The position numbers and the translations under genes were made by a program. The notes beneath the pieces were generated by a model. That model saw nothing but the letters and a program-made list of their open reading frames with translations, was not told the origin of the DNA and searched no databases. From Sphingobacteriales bacterium UTBCD1 (lineage in GTDB: Bacteria > Bacteroidota > Bacteroidia > Chitinophagales > Chitinophagaceae), in NCBI GenBank assembly GCA_002066995.1, contig MWTC01000049.1, forward strand, positions 32,534 through 96,533: a stretch of 64,000 nucleotides of DNA. The letters run 5' to 3'. Position 1 is the stretch's first letter; each line of letters opens with the position of its first letter. Below, piece by piece: positions 1 to 8,740 of the stretch.

Positions 1-1351
1 CCGTCTGGCAAGAATGTATAACAGTTGTATGGTCGCGGCCACCGAAATGCTCTCCGATTGTCTTCAGGGAGTTTTTTGTAAATGCCTTTGCCAGGTACAT
101 AGTGATCTGCCTTGCCTGTACGATCTCTCTCTTACGTGTCTTTTGAAGCAACTTGTCGTACGGCACGTCAAAATATTCACATACCATCTTTTGAATGGTA
201 TCAATGGTAATCTCTTTGCTTGATGTCCTGATAAAATTACGTAACACTTTCTTTGCAAGATCCAGGTCGATCTCCCTGCGGTTAAGCGAAGATTGTGCCA
301 GCAGTGAAATTAATGTACCTTCCAGTTCACGTACATTACTATTAATATTATAGGCAATATATTTCACTACTTCTTTCGGCATTTCCAATCCATCATTCTT
401 CATCTTCTTTTCCAGGATATCAATCCTTGTTTCATAATCAGGAATCTGCAGGTCAGCGCTCAACCCCCAACGGAAACGGCTCAGCAATCTTTCCTGCACC
501 CCTTCCAGGTCTTTTGGTGACTTATCTGAAGTCAATACCAATTGTTTCCCGGACTGATGAAGATGATTGAATATTGCAAAAAATGCATCCTGTGATTTTT
601 CTGCTTTATTAAAGAACTGAACATCATCAAGTATCAGCACATCAATCAACTGGTAGAAATGAATGAAGTCGTTGATCGCATTATTACGGCTGTGATCCAT
701 GAACTGATTGATGAATTTCTCTGAGCTTACATATAATACCACCTTATTTGGATGCAATCTCTTCACCTCATTTCCAATGGCTTGTGCCAGGTGGGTTTTG
801 CCCAATCCCACTCCTCCATATATCACTAACGGGTTAAAGGAATTAGCCCCGGGCTTTTCGGCAACAGCTTTGCCTGCACGACGGGCCACCCGGTTGCAAT
901 CTCCTTCTATAAATGCATCAAATGTATAAATGGGATTCAACTGGGGGTCAATCTGCATCTTCTTCAATCCCGGAATAACAAAAGGATTTTTTACCGGATT
1001 GGAAATGACCAGCGGGAAATCCATTTCATTATTCGAATAAGTTTTGAAACCCTGACCGCTGACATCCATAGTAAGCGGCTTGTTTTTGTTATTTCCGCTG
1101 TCCACCATGATGCGGTATTCAAGATGTGCTTCTTTACCTAATTCACGTTTCAGCGTCTTTGCCAAAAGGTTGACATAATGTTCTTCTATGTATTCGAAAA
1201 AAAACTGGCTGGGAACCTGGATGATGAGAACATTGTTTTTTAATGAAACAGGTTTGATCGGTTCAAACCAGGTTTTGTAATGCTGCCACTCAACAATGTC
1301 CTTGATGATCTTTAAACAATTGGTCCAAACTTTTTCAGCATTCTTATCCAT
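1..1351 (-). CDS. dnaA: Chromosomal replication initiator protein DnaA (3' end cut by window)
   Basis: DnaA binds DnaA boxes at the origin and melts it with ATP. The reverse strand is open from the ATG at 1351 to the window edge (450 codons). Visible are an N-terminal domain I starting MDKNAEKVWTNCL, Walker A GGVGLGKTH near residue 180, Walker B LILDDVQFF near residue 240, the arginine-rich sensor region SRFRWG, and near residue 438 the domain IV signature DHTTVIHSC that contacts the DnaA box. Bacteroidota DnaA is about 470 residues, so only the last ~20-25 residues should lie outside the window. No frameshift is seen. The upstream gap is AT-rich. Confidence 0.97.
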   Translation of the reverse strand, partial: MDKNAEKVWTNCLKIIKDIVEWQHYKTWFEPIKPVSLKNNVLIIQVPSQFFFEYIEEHYVNLLAKTLKRELGKEAHLEYRIMVDSGNNKNKPLTMDVSGQGFKTYSNNEMDFPLVISNPVKNPFVIPGLKKMQIDPQLNPIYTFDAFIEGDCNRVARRAGKAVAEKPGANSFNPLVIYGGVGLGKTHLAQAIGNEVKRLHPNKVVLYVSSEKFINQFMDHSRNNAINDFIHFYQLIDVLILDDVQFFNKAEKSQDAFFAIFNHLHQSGKQLVLTSDKSPKDLEGVQERLLSRFRWGLSADLQIPDYETRIDILEKKMKNDGLEMPKEVVKYIAYNINSNVRELEGTLISLLAQSSLNRREIDLDLAKKVLRNFIRTSSKEITIDTIQKMVCEYFDVPYDKLLQKTRKREIVQARQITMYLAKAFTKNSLKTIGEHFGGRDHTTVIHSCQT

Positions 1352-1829
1352 CTGTTGCCAGCAGTTTATCGGTCTGGTTATCTTTAGTGATTGTAATGAT
1401 GTCCTTTGATTCGTCCCACAATATCATTAAAAAATCGGACAGGAAGGCGAATATCTACAATTCTTTGATAAAAAAAAATTTTTATTCGGATGTTTTTTGT
1501 TTATCCGCAGGAGATCGGAATTTTGAGGTTTTTTGACCAATAAATTTGGAAAAGTCATTGCTCTGTATTAATGAAATGATGTATATTCAGCCTGAACATT
1601 TCTACTACAAGATTATCCAACATTTTTTCTTTTATAACAATTGTCAGCAGATCATCTTTATACTTTTTTTCCGGAAAATTATTTTCTCATTTTTCAAAAA
1701 AAGGATCAAGCCGGTTTTTTAAATAATTAAACCAAATAACAGTTGTAATCAATTCAAAAAGACCACATATTTTTTTAAAAAAATTTTTAGTACCAACTTT
1801 GTGATTATTTCAGGATAAAAACCTGACCC
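1352..1829. other. AT-rich gene-free gap beside dnaA; weak oriC candidate
   Basis: This 478-bp stretch between divergently read dnaA and the next gene has no coding frame. It contains long A/T runs (around 1467-1483 and 1770-1790), one near-consensus DnaA box TTATCCGCA at 1501-1509 (one mismatch to TTATCCACA) and a poorer one at 1613-1621. A DnaA-box cluster is not evident by eye, so an origin here is only a possibility; it must also carry the dnaA promoter. Confidence 0.25.
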
Positions 1830-3410
1830 ATGCAAAAAGCAATTTCATTAAAACTGTTGCCGTCAGAAGCAGCCGATGATGCAGACATAAAAAATAAAAT
1901 TGCACAAACACTTTCCGTAAAAAATTCTGCAGTCACCGGCTTCAATATTATCCGCAGGTCCATTGATGCAAGAAGTAAAAATGTCTGGATCAATTTATCG
2001 GTTCAGGCATTTATCAATGAACCTTATCAGTACAGAGAACTGCAACAATTTGAATTCCGAGATGTAAGTCATTCTGATCATAAAGTAATCATTGTCGGAG
2101 CCGGGCCGGCAGGGTTATTTTCTGCTCTAAAGCTCTTGGAATCAGGCATTAAGCCCATTATCCTGGAAAGAGGAAAAGATGTAAGGGCAAGACGGAGAGA
2201 TCTTGCCGCTTTAAATAAACAAGGCATAGTAAACCCTGAAAGCAATTACTGTTTTGGAGAAGGCGGAGCCGGCACTTACAGCGATGGAAAACTTTATACA
2301 AGAAGTTCAAAAAGAGGTAATCTAAACCGCATCCTGGATCTTTTTGTTCATTTTGGAGCTGAAGAAAATATTTTATTTGAATCGCATCCGCATATCGGGA
2401 CAAACAAACTACCCAACATCATTACTTCAATAAGAAAAAAAATAACTGATTGTGGCGGCGAGATCCATTTTGAAAAAAAGGTGATTGACGTTGTACTCAA
2501 AAAAGAAAAAATAACCGGAGTAAAAACAAATGATGCTGTGGTGGATGGCGATGCCGTGATTTTGGCAACCGGGCATTCCGCCAGGGATATTTTTCAGTTG
2601 CTTCATTCAAAAAACATTCAAATCGCATTCAAACCTTTTGCTCTCGGCGTCCGGGTGGAGCATCCGCAGTCGCTGATTGATTCTGCTCAGTATCATTGTA
2701 CCCTGCGAAGTGAATTCCTTCCTCCTGCTTCCTATAGTTTGGTGGAGCAGGTTAATGGTAAAGGTGTATTTTCTTTTTGCATGTGCCCGGGAGGCATCAT
2801 TGCACCGGCTGCCACAACTCCCGGTGAGATCGTGGTCAACGGCTGGTCGCCATCCAAACGGAACAATCCTTTTGCCAACAGCGGCATTGTTGTCTCTGTT
2901 GAAGAAAAAGATGTACAGGCTTATAAAATGCATGGTCCATTGGCAGGAATGTATTTTCAGCAAGAGGTGGAACAAAAAGCATTTGAATATGGCGGTGGAA
3001 ATACTGTTGCTCCTGCACAGAGACTGATAGATTTTACTCAAAACAAGATCTCATCTTCCTTGCCTGGCTGTTCTTATCTGCCCGGAATAAGATCGGTTGC
3101 ACTTCAGGAAGTGCTGCCATCGTTCATTCATACACGCCTGCAGGCAGCATTTAAAGAATTCGGGAAAAAAATGCCTGCCTGGTACGGTAACCGGGGCTAT
3201 TTTACCAATGAAGCAGTGGTGGTAGCAACCGAATCAAGAACTTCTTCACCGGTACGGATTCCAAGAAACGAGGAAACGTTTCAGCATCCACAAATAAGAA
3301 ATTTATACCCATGCGGCGAAGGAGCCGGATATGCAGGCGGGATCGTCAGTGCGGCTATGGATGGAGAAAAAGTTGCAGGAAAAATTGCTGAACTTCTGTT
3401 ACTTCAATGA
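1830..3410 (+). CDS. NAD(P)/FAD-dependent oxidoreductase (COG2509-like dehydrogenase)
   Basis: A 526-residue cytosolic flavoprotein with an N-terminal ~85-residue alpha/beta domain, then a Rossmann dinucleotide-binding motif VIIVGAGPAGLFSALKLL near residues 88-105 ending in an acidic ERG that should hold the FAD ribose. The segment YCFGEGGAGTYSDGKLYTR and the C-terminal PCGEGAGYAGGI FAD-contact motif are characteristic of the uncharacterised FAD-dependent dehydrogenase family. The substrate is unknown. The ATG at 1830 gives a full-length family member. It stands alone: dnaA diverges upstream and an ABC exporter with its own promoter follows. Confidence 0.88.
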   Translation: MQKAISLKLLPSEAADDADIKNKIAQTLSVKNSAVTGFNIIRRSIDARSKNVWINLSVQAFINEPYQYRELQQFEFRDVSHSDHKVIIVGAGPAGLFSALKLLESGIKPIILERGKDVRARRRDLAALNKQGIVNPESNYCFGEGGAGTYSDGKLYTRSSKRGNLNRILDLFVHFGAEENILFESHPHIGTNKLPNIITSIRKKITDCGGEIHFEKKVIDVVLKKEKITGVKTNDAVVDGDAVILATGHSARDIFQLLHSKNIQIAFKPFALGVRVEHPQSLIDSAQYHCTLRSEFLPPASYSLVEQVNGKGVFSFCMCPGGIIAPAATTPGEIVVNGWSPSKRNNPFANSGIVVSVEEKDVQAYKMHGPLAGMYFQQEVEQKAFEYGGGNTVAPAQRLIDFTQNKISSSLPGCSYLPGIRSVALQEVLPSFIHTRLQAAFKEFGKKMPAWYGNRGYFTNEAVVVATESRTSSPVRIPRNEETFQHPQIRNLYPCGEGAGYAGGIVSAAMDGEKVAGKIAELLLLQ

Positions 3411-3532
3411 TCTGCTCAAATTCACTGTTAGATTACGAAGGCAGTTCACCTAATCCATCAACAAAAGCCTGCTGTTAACTAAACTGTTATCTCATTTTCT
3501 GCGGCAAGAGAGAAAACAGTTTTATTGTACCC

Positions 3533-3540
3533 TATCTTTG
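3533..3540 (+). promoter_or_regulatory. Bacteroidota -7 promoter element (TATCTTTG)
   Basis: Exact match to TAnnTTTG placed 18 bp before the ATG at 3558 of the ABC ATPase gene. No clear TTTG -33 box is seen. Its position argues against translation starting further upstream at 3525. Confidence 0.6.
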
Positions 3541-3557
3541 ACCTTCAAATTTTTTCT

Positions 3558-4505
3558 ATGGCAGTTTTAGAAATACGTAACCTTAAAAAATATTTTGCCA
3601 CCCAAAAAGCTGTGGATGACATCAGCCTTTCCATTGAGGAAGGAATGATCTACGGTTTGCTGGGCCCGAATGGCGCCGGCAAAACCACTTTGATACGGAT
3701 GATCACCGGTATTTTCTTTCCGGATGAAGGAGAGATATTTCTTGATGGAAAGAAATTCGATCCATTGAATGATACCATCCATATCGGTTATATGCCGGAA
3801 GAAAGAGGCTTATATAAAAAAATGAAGATTGGCGAACAGGCTTTATACCTGGCACAGCTAAAAGGGCTCAGCCGTTCCGTTGCTATGGAAAAGATCAAAG
3901 AATGGTTTGTAAAACTGGAAATGCAAAGCTGGTGGAATAAAAAAGTGGAAGACCTGAGCAAGGGAATGAGCCAGAAATTACAATTCGTCATTACCGTACT
4001 GCATAACCCTAAACTGATCATCCTTGATGAACCTTTCAGCGGGCTGGACCCCGTAAACAGCAACCTGATCAAAGATGAGATCTATAAGCTGGCCCGGAAC
4101 GGTTCCACGATAATTTTCAGTACCCACCGAATGGAACAGGTGGAAGAGATCTGTACCAATATTGCCTTAGTGAATAAAGGAAAAAAGATCCTGGACGGAA
4201 CTGTGAAAGATATAAAACAGGATTTTAAAGAAAATCTTTTCAGTATTGGAGCAGAACAGTTCCCGGCCTCTATGAACGGGAATGCCCCATTCGAAACAGT
4301 GAGCATCCGGGAGCAACTATCCGTTGTAAGAATCAAAGATGGAAATAAACCAAACGATGTATTGAAATACCTGATACAGCAAGGCGCAACCATCCATTCA
4401 TTCAATGAAATACTGCCCTCACTGAATGATATTTTCATCCGGCTGGTGGAAGGGACGCCTGCCGCAAGAGAATTTCAAAATATTTCAACTTCACCTAAAT
4501 CATAA
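3558..4505 (+). CDS. ABC transporter ATP-binding protein (NatA-like)
   Basis: A 315-residue ATPase subunit that should power the membrane partner encoded next. Walker A GPNGAGKTT lies near residue 37, an ABC signature variant LSKGMSQK near 136, Walker B LIILDEPFSGLDP near 155-167, and the switch histidine in STHRMEQ. A ~90-residue C-terminal extension resembles that of NatA-type exporters. The start at ATG 3558 is preferred over an in-frame start at 3525, which would overlap the promoter element. The permease gene begins 13 bp after its stop, so the two form an operon. The exported substrate cannot be inferred. Confidence 0.92.
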   Translation: MAVLEIRNLKKYFATQKAVDDISLSIEEGMIYGLLGPNGAGKTTLIRMITGIFFPDEGEIFLDGKKFDPLNDTIHIGYMPEERGLYKKMKIGEQALYLAQLKGLSRSVAMEKIKEWFVKLEMQSWWNKKVEDLSKGMSQKLQFVITVLHNPKLIILDEPFSGLDPVNSNLIKDEIYKLARNGSTIIFSTHRMEQVEEICTNIALVNKGKKILDGTVKDIKQDFKENLFSIGAEQFPASMNGNAPFETVSIREQLSVVRIKDGNKPNDVLKYLIQQGATIHSFNEILPSLNDIFIRLVEGTPAAREFQNISTSPKS

Positions 4506-4518
4506 GAAATAAAGAACT

Positions 4519-5793
4519 ATGCGCAAAATCCTTCTTATCATAAAAAGAGAATACTTGACCAGGGTACGTAAAAAGACATTCATCATTACTACGCTTCTTT
4601 TTCCTATCCTCTATCTGGGCCTGGTATTTGGCACCGGTTATATTGCCGAAAAGACCCGTGCAAATCTGCATGTAGCCATCATAGACTCATCGGGATATTT
4701 TACCAATGCTTTGCTGGAGAAACAAAATATTCAGGATAATTCATCCCTATTGACTCTGGTACAGTTGAAACCAGGAGAAAAAGAATTCAACTATGACTCA
4801 TCTGGTTTTGATGCCTACCTGGTTATACCACCGTTAGATTGGCAAAAAGGCAATAGCAACATAGACCTTCGTGCAAAAAAATCGTATGGCCCTGAAGCAA
4901 CTGCATTGGTGGATGCCAAGTTAAACAGGATCTGGGATGAAATCAAAAATGACAGCCTGAAAATTGATGCTGTCAAACAACAGATCATGCAAACAAGCCG
5001 GCTGGGGCTACATTTCATAAATATCACTGACCCGAAAGCCAATGCAAAATTTGCCAATGCAATTGGCCTGGCCTGCGGCTTCCTGATTTACTTTATCATT
5101 CTGATCTACGGCTCGCAGGTAATGATGGGTGTGATGGAAGAAAAGACAAACCGCATTGCAGAGATCATCGTTTCTTCAGTAAAACCTTTCCAGATGATGT
5201 TAGGCAAAATCGTTGGTATTGCCCTTGTGGCTCTGACACAATTTTTATTATGGATCGCATTTATTTTTATCATATACAATATCACAAAAGTGTCCGGCCA
5301 CAGCGACAGTGTGAACTCCCTGGTCGGGGGCATTCAACAGGTCATGACAAGTATCAATATTCCAATGATCCTGTTTTGTTTTGCATTTTATTTCCTGGCA
5401 GGTTTCTTTTTCTATTCTTCAATTTATGGCGCAGTAGGCAGTGCAGTTAATGAAGATGTTCGGGAAGCACAATCATTGAGTTTTCCGATTACCATGCTCG
5501 TTATTATTTCTATAGTCATGATGACCGCTGCGATCAGTGATCCGACCGGACCGATCGCTTTCTGGGGAAGTATTATTCCCTTCAGTTCGCCGATCGTAAT
5601 GATGGCAAGAATCCCTTATGGCGTTCCGGGCACTGTACCCTGGTGGCAACTTGGATTATCCATGGCGCTTCTCATTGGCGGATTTATTTTCACCACATGG
5701 TTTGCCGGAAAAATTTACCGTACCGGAATTCTGATGTATGGCAAAAAACCAACCTGGAAAGAATTGATCAAATGGGCATTCAGAAAAAGCTGA
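4519..5793 (+). CDS. ABC-2 type transporter permease (NatB-like)
   Basis: A 424-residue inner-membrane protein partnering the preceding ATPase. It has a first membrane helix near residues 22-42 (FIITTLLFPILYLGLVFGTGYI), a large extracytoplasmic domain of about 150 residues, then five further hydrophobic segments from residue ~180, including GVMEEKTNRIAEIIVSSVKP, the loop characteristic of ABC-2 permeases of the NatB/YhaP type. It is followed by a hairpin terminator, closing a two-gene operon. Confidence 0.9.
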   Translation: MRKILLIIKREYLTRVRKKTFIITTLLFPILYLGLVFGTGYIAEKTRANLHVAIIDSSGYFTNALLEKQNIQDNSSLLTLVQLKPGEKEFNYDSSGFDAYLVIPPLDWQKGNSNIDLRAKKSYGPEATALVDAKLNRIWDEIKNDSLKIDAVKQQIMQTSRLGLHFINITDPKANAKFANAIGLACGFLIYFIILIYGSQVMMGVMEEKTNRIAEIIVSSVKPFQMMLGKIVGIALVALTQFLLWIAFIFIIYNITKVSGHSDSVNSLVGGIQQVMTSINIPMILFCFAFYFLAGFFFYSSIYGAVGSAVNEDVREAQSLSFPITMLVIISIVMMTAAISDPTGPIAFWGSIIPFSSPIVMMARIPYGVPGTVPWWQLGLSMALLIGGFIFTTWFAGKIYRTGILMYGKKPTWKELIKWAFRKS

Positions 5794-5819
5794 ACGATCA
5801 AACAAAATTTGTAAGCCAC

Positions 5820-5842
5820 AGGCTGTTTCAAAAAAACAGCCT
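5820..5842 (+). terminator. Hairpin terminator after ABC exporter operon
   Basis: Perfect 9-bp stem AGGCTGTTT / AAACAGCCT with a 5-nt loop, 26 bp after the permease stop, followed by a T-containing TGTTTGT tail. The tail is short of a clean T run, so efficiency is uncertain. Confidence 0.65.
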
Positions 5843-6012
5843 TGTTTGTATTATGAAAATACGTTTCATTCCATAAGAAGAATCTTTCGTTTACATGCAG
5901 CCAACCTTATTTTTTCCCTATACGCTTTATTTTTTCCCCGGTTCCGTATAATATCATGAATACCAATACATCATTTTAACCAAAATATTTTTTTAAAAAT
6001 AAAAATTATTTC

Positions 6013-6034
6013 TACCTTTGTTAGTGAACACTAA
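6013..6034 (+). promoter_or_regulatory. Promoter -7 box with overlapping palindromic operator (TetR candidate)
   Basis: TACCTTTG at 6013-6020 exactly fits the Bacteroidota -7 element. Immediately after it, 6021-6034 reads TTAGTGAACACTAA, a 6-bp inverted repeat TTAGTG/CACTAA with a 2-bp centre. It covers the expected transcription start 18-31 bp before the ATG at 6052. A TetR gene is second in the operon, so autoregulation through this site is the simplest reading (inference). Confidence 0.65.
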
Positions 6035-6051
6035 CTAATAATATTTCTGCT

Positions 6052-6453
6052 ATGACAGGTAAAAAAAATATTTCCGCAGGATTTTTAACCATGGGCTTTT
6101 TCATGATATATGGCTTTTTGCTCATTTATCTGAGAGATTTTGCCCCCACCGCTACTGAATGGTCAGATTCATACAGCACCGGTAAACACTTTGAAGCCCG
6201 GTTAGCTCACGTACATGGTAACTTGTTTGCCTTTTTGAATATAGTGATCGGGTTCCTGCTTCTGCACTTTAAAGACAAACTTCCCCATGTCAAAGTTATT
6301 TCCCTATTAGCATTAGCCGGATTATTAATGCCCATCGGGATTTTATCAGAAGTATATCTTGGACTTCCCCCTGTATTGGTACTCATTGGAGCATTATCAA
6401 TGAGCATAGCAGTAATTTGGTTAGGAATTAATTTCTATACACTGAAAAAATGA
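6052..6453 (+). CDS. Small four-helix membrane protein, unknown function
   Basis: A 133-residue protein with four hydrophobic segments (about residues 10-28, 58-76, 82-103 and 108-128). A notable motif AHVHGNLFAF lies at the start of the second helix; two histidines there could bind a metal or haem, reminiscent of small HxH membrane proteins such as DUF2871, but homology is not established. It is the first gene after the operator, ending 4 bp before tetR, so it is co-transcribed with the regulator and the efflux pump. Function unknown. Confidence 0.75.
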   Translation: MTGKKNISAGFLTMGFFMIYGFLLIYLRDFAPTATEWSDSYSTGKHFEARLAHVHGNLFAFLNIVIGFLLLHFKDKLPHVKVISLLALAGLLMPIGILSEVYLGLPPVLVLIGALSMSIAVIWLGINFYTLKK

Positions 6454-6457
6454 TGAA

Positions 6458-7048
6458 ATGGAAAAATTTACTGAAAGGCAAATAGAGATCATGGAGGCAG
6501 CAACAGCCCGGATTGATAAACATGGGATACAGAACCTTACAACCAAAAATCTGGCAGCAGACCTTGAACTCTCCGAGCCGGCACTATACAGGCATTTTAA
6601 AAGCAAGAATGAAATATTACTTGGTTTGCTCACCTACTTCATCACAGAGATGAAAACACGCATGGCCGGTGTTCTGTCAGAATCCCATGAAACAGCCGGT
6701 GATGAATTGCGCACCTTGTTTTCATCCCAATTGGGAGCATTCACCAGAAAACCAGCTATTGTCAGTGTAATCTTTTCAGAAAGCATTTTTCATTTCAATA
6801 AAGAACTAAGTAAAAAAGTTTCGGAAATCATGGACCTGATGCATCAGTTTATCAGCAAAAACATAAGCTCCGGGCAAAATAAAGGACAGTACAACAAATT
6901 GATCTCTGCCGGGGTGCTTGCCACTATAATCATTGGTGGCATGAGGCTCACCGTTCTGAAATGGAAAATGTCAGGGCATAAATCGAATCTCGTAAATGAC
7001 GGTAAAGCAGTATTGGAAGGCGTTTTGAAAATGATTGAAAAAAAATAA
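6458..7048 (+). CDS. TetR/AcrR family transcriptional regulator
   Basis: A 196-residue repressor. The N-terminal helix-turn-helix is evident at residues ~28-50: TTKNLAADLELSEPALYRHF followed by KSKNEILLGLL, the classic TetR DNA-binding domain. The C-terminal ligand domain is not conserved. It lies in the operon with a membrane protein, a cupin and an RND pump, and the palindrome at 6021-6034 upstream of the operon is the likely operator. By analogy with AcrR-type systems the inducer would be a pump substrate, which is inference. Confidence 0.93.
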   Translation: MEKFTERQIEIMEAATARIDKHGIQNLTTKNLAADLELSEPALYRHFKSKNEILLGLLTYFITEMKTRMAGVLSESHETAGDELRTLFSSQLGAFTRKPAIVSVIFSESIFHFNKELSKKVSEIMDLMHQFISKNISSGQNKGQYNKLISAGVLATIIIGGMRLTVLKWKMSGHKSNLVNDGKAVLEGVLKMIEKK

Positions 7049-7091
7049 AAAATTATTTAACCCCTTTTTAAACCTATCAATACTAAACGAA

Positions 7092-7379
7092 ATGAATATT
7101 GGAAAACTACACCCGCTCGGAACCGAAATATCTTCCGTGAATCTTTTCAAAGGTGAAACGGGTACGGTCACTGCCATCCGGCTGAAACTTGATAATACAT
7201 TACAGGAACATGTTTCAAAATCTCCGGCTCTGCTTCTGTGCATTCAGGGTAAGGTAATTTATGAAGATGAGAACGGGCAAAAGGCAGAAATGGAGCAGGG
7301 AGATTATGTAACGATAAAACCAGGTGTTAAACACCGGCTCTATGCTTCATTGAGTTCTCAATTGATATTACTCAAATAA
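7092..7379 (+). CDS. Cupin-domain protein
   Basis: A 95-residue single-cupin protein. Typical cupin features are ALLLCIQGKVIYEDENG followed by GDYVTIKPGVKHRLYA, with the second-motif PGVKH histidine. The start at ATG 7092 is chosen: a longer frame from 7035 overlaps tetR and adds a segment without cupin character. Many one-domain cupins bind a small ligand rather than catalyse. It sits between tetR and the tolC-like gene, 17 bp before the latter, so it is part of the efflux operon. Confidence 0.75.
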   Translation: MNIGKLHPLGTEISSVNLFKGETGTVTAIRLKLDNTLQEHVSKSPALLLCIQGKVIYEDENGQKAEMEQGDYVTIKPGVKHRLYASLSSQLILLK

Positions 7380-7396
7380 AAAAATTTTATACAATC

Positions 7397-8734
7397 ATGT
7401 TAGTGAATATTCACAAACTTATTCTGATACTGATCATGCTCCAGGTTTCCGGAAGAAACCTGGTTCATGCCCAGGAACCCTGGTCTTTAAAACAATGCCT
7501 TGATACGGCACAGGCTTATAACAGGGGGCTGAGGATAGAACGGAATAATATTGCCATCAGCGGACAAAAAGAAAAAGAAGTCAAGGCAAGCCTTTATCCA
7601 AAAATAACTGCAAATGCGGATTATAAATATTTCATGGATCTTCCCTATCAACTGATGCCAATGTCCACGTTTAACCCCTCAGCTCCGGCAGGCCAGTTTA
7701 AAGAAGCTCAATTTGGAGTTCCTCACAGCATCAATGCTAACCTGCAATTGGTATTGCCTCTATATAATCCGCAACTGAATGGTGCCATTCAAAATTCAAA
7801 AGTGGCATCGGAGCTATCTCAATTGCAGTATCAAAAATCACAGGAGCAGGTATTTTATGAAATAACCAACTTATACTACAATGCCCAAATCCTGTATCAC
7901 CAACTGGCTTTTTTGGACAGCAACTTACTCAATACAGGCAAGCTGTTGAAAAATATGCAACTCCTCCGGGAGCAGTTGCTGGCAAAAGGAACAGACGTAA
8001 ATAAAGTGATGCTGCAGGCAGAACAACTAAGTACGCAAAAAGAAAATGTACGCAGTAAATACCTGCAGGTAATGAATGTCCTGAAATTGAATATGGGTAT
8101 TCCTTTAGAAAGGGATATCGAGATTGAAACAGAAATTCATTTTCGCTCAGCAGAAAAATATATCCCCGTTCCTACTCCCGATATGCGGATTATACAGACA
8201 CAAAACAAATTATTAACAAACGAACTGAATATATTAAATAAATCAAAGAATTTGCCTATACTCAACTTTATTGCCTCCTATGGAACAACTGGCTTCGGAT
8301 ATGATAAAAAGCCAAATACATTTCTGAAGTTTTTCCCGGTTGGATTTGCCGGCATACAGATCTCATACCCGCTGTTTAATGGAACGGTGACACAACGAAA
8401 ACTCGCACAGAAAAAAATTGAAATTGATAATAATGTTCTTCAATCTGAGATGCTGACCGAGCAAAATAAAATACAGGTTGAAAATGCAACAAGACAACGG
8501 GTCGTTGCCGGGAAAACCGTAACAAACACCCGGGACCAGATAGTGCTTGCACAAAATATTTATGAACAAACAATCCTCCAGCAAAAGCAAGGTACTGCAA
8601 GCCTTACCGATGTGCTGCTGGCGGATACTGCCTTGCGTGAAGCCCAGCAAAACTATCTCACCGCGGTAATTGATTACCTGAAAGCAGACATGGAACTGAT
8701 GAAATTAACTGGAAACATTCCACTGAATAAATAA
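7397..8734 (+). CDS. TolC-family outer-membrane efflux protein
   Basis: A 445-residue outer-membrane channel of the tripartite pump. It has a signal peptide (hydrophobic LILILIMLQVSG, predicted cleavage after VHA), the N-terminal motif WSLKQCLDTAQAYN of outer-membrane factors, and two long helical repeats rich in Gln, Leu and Asn. The C-terminal repeat carries QGTASLTDVLLADTALREAQ, the usual family motif. The adaptor gene follows 6 bp after the stop. Confidence 0.93.
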   Translation: MLVNIHKLILILIMLQVSGRNLVHAQEPWSLKQCLDTAQAYNRGLRIERNNIAISGQKEKEVKASLYPKITANADYKYFMDLPYQLMPMSTFNPSAPAGQFKEAQFGVPHSINANLQLVLPLYNPQLNGAIQNSKVASELSQLQYQKSQEQVFYEITNLYYNAQILYHQLAFLDSNLLNTGKLLKNMQLLREQLLAKGTDVNKVMLQAEQLSTQKENVRSKYLQVMNVLKLNMGIPLERDIEIETEIHFRSAEKYIPVPTPDMRIIQTQNKLLTNELNILNKSKNLPILNFIASYGTTGFGYDKKPNTFLKFFPVGFAGIQISYPLFNGTVTQRKLAQKKIEIDNNVLQSEMLTEQNKIQVENATRQRVVAGKTVTNTRDQIVLAQNIYEQTILQQKQGTASLTDVLLADTALREAQQNYLTAVIDYLKADMELMKLTGNIPLNK

Positions 8735-8740
8735 AATATT

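Noticed and set aside
2607..3041. 144-residue open frame on the minus strand inside the FAD oxidoreductase gene
   Set aside because: Antisense overlap with a conserved gene and no recognisable motif.
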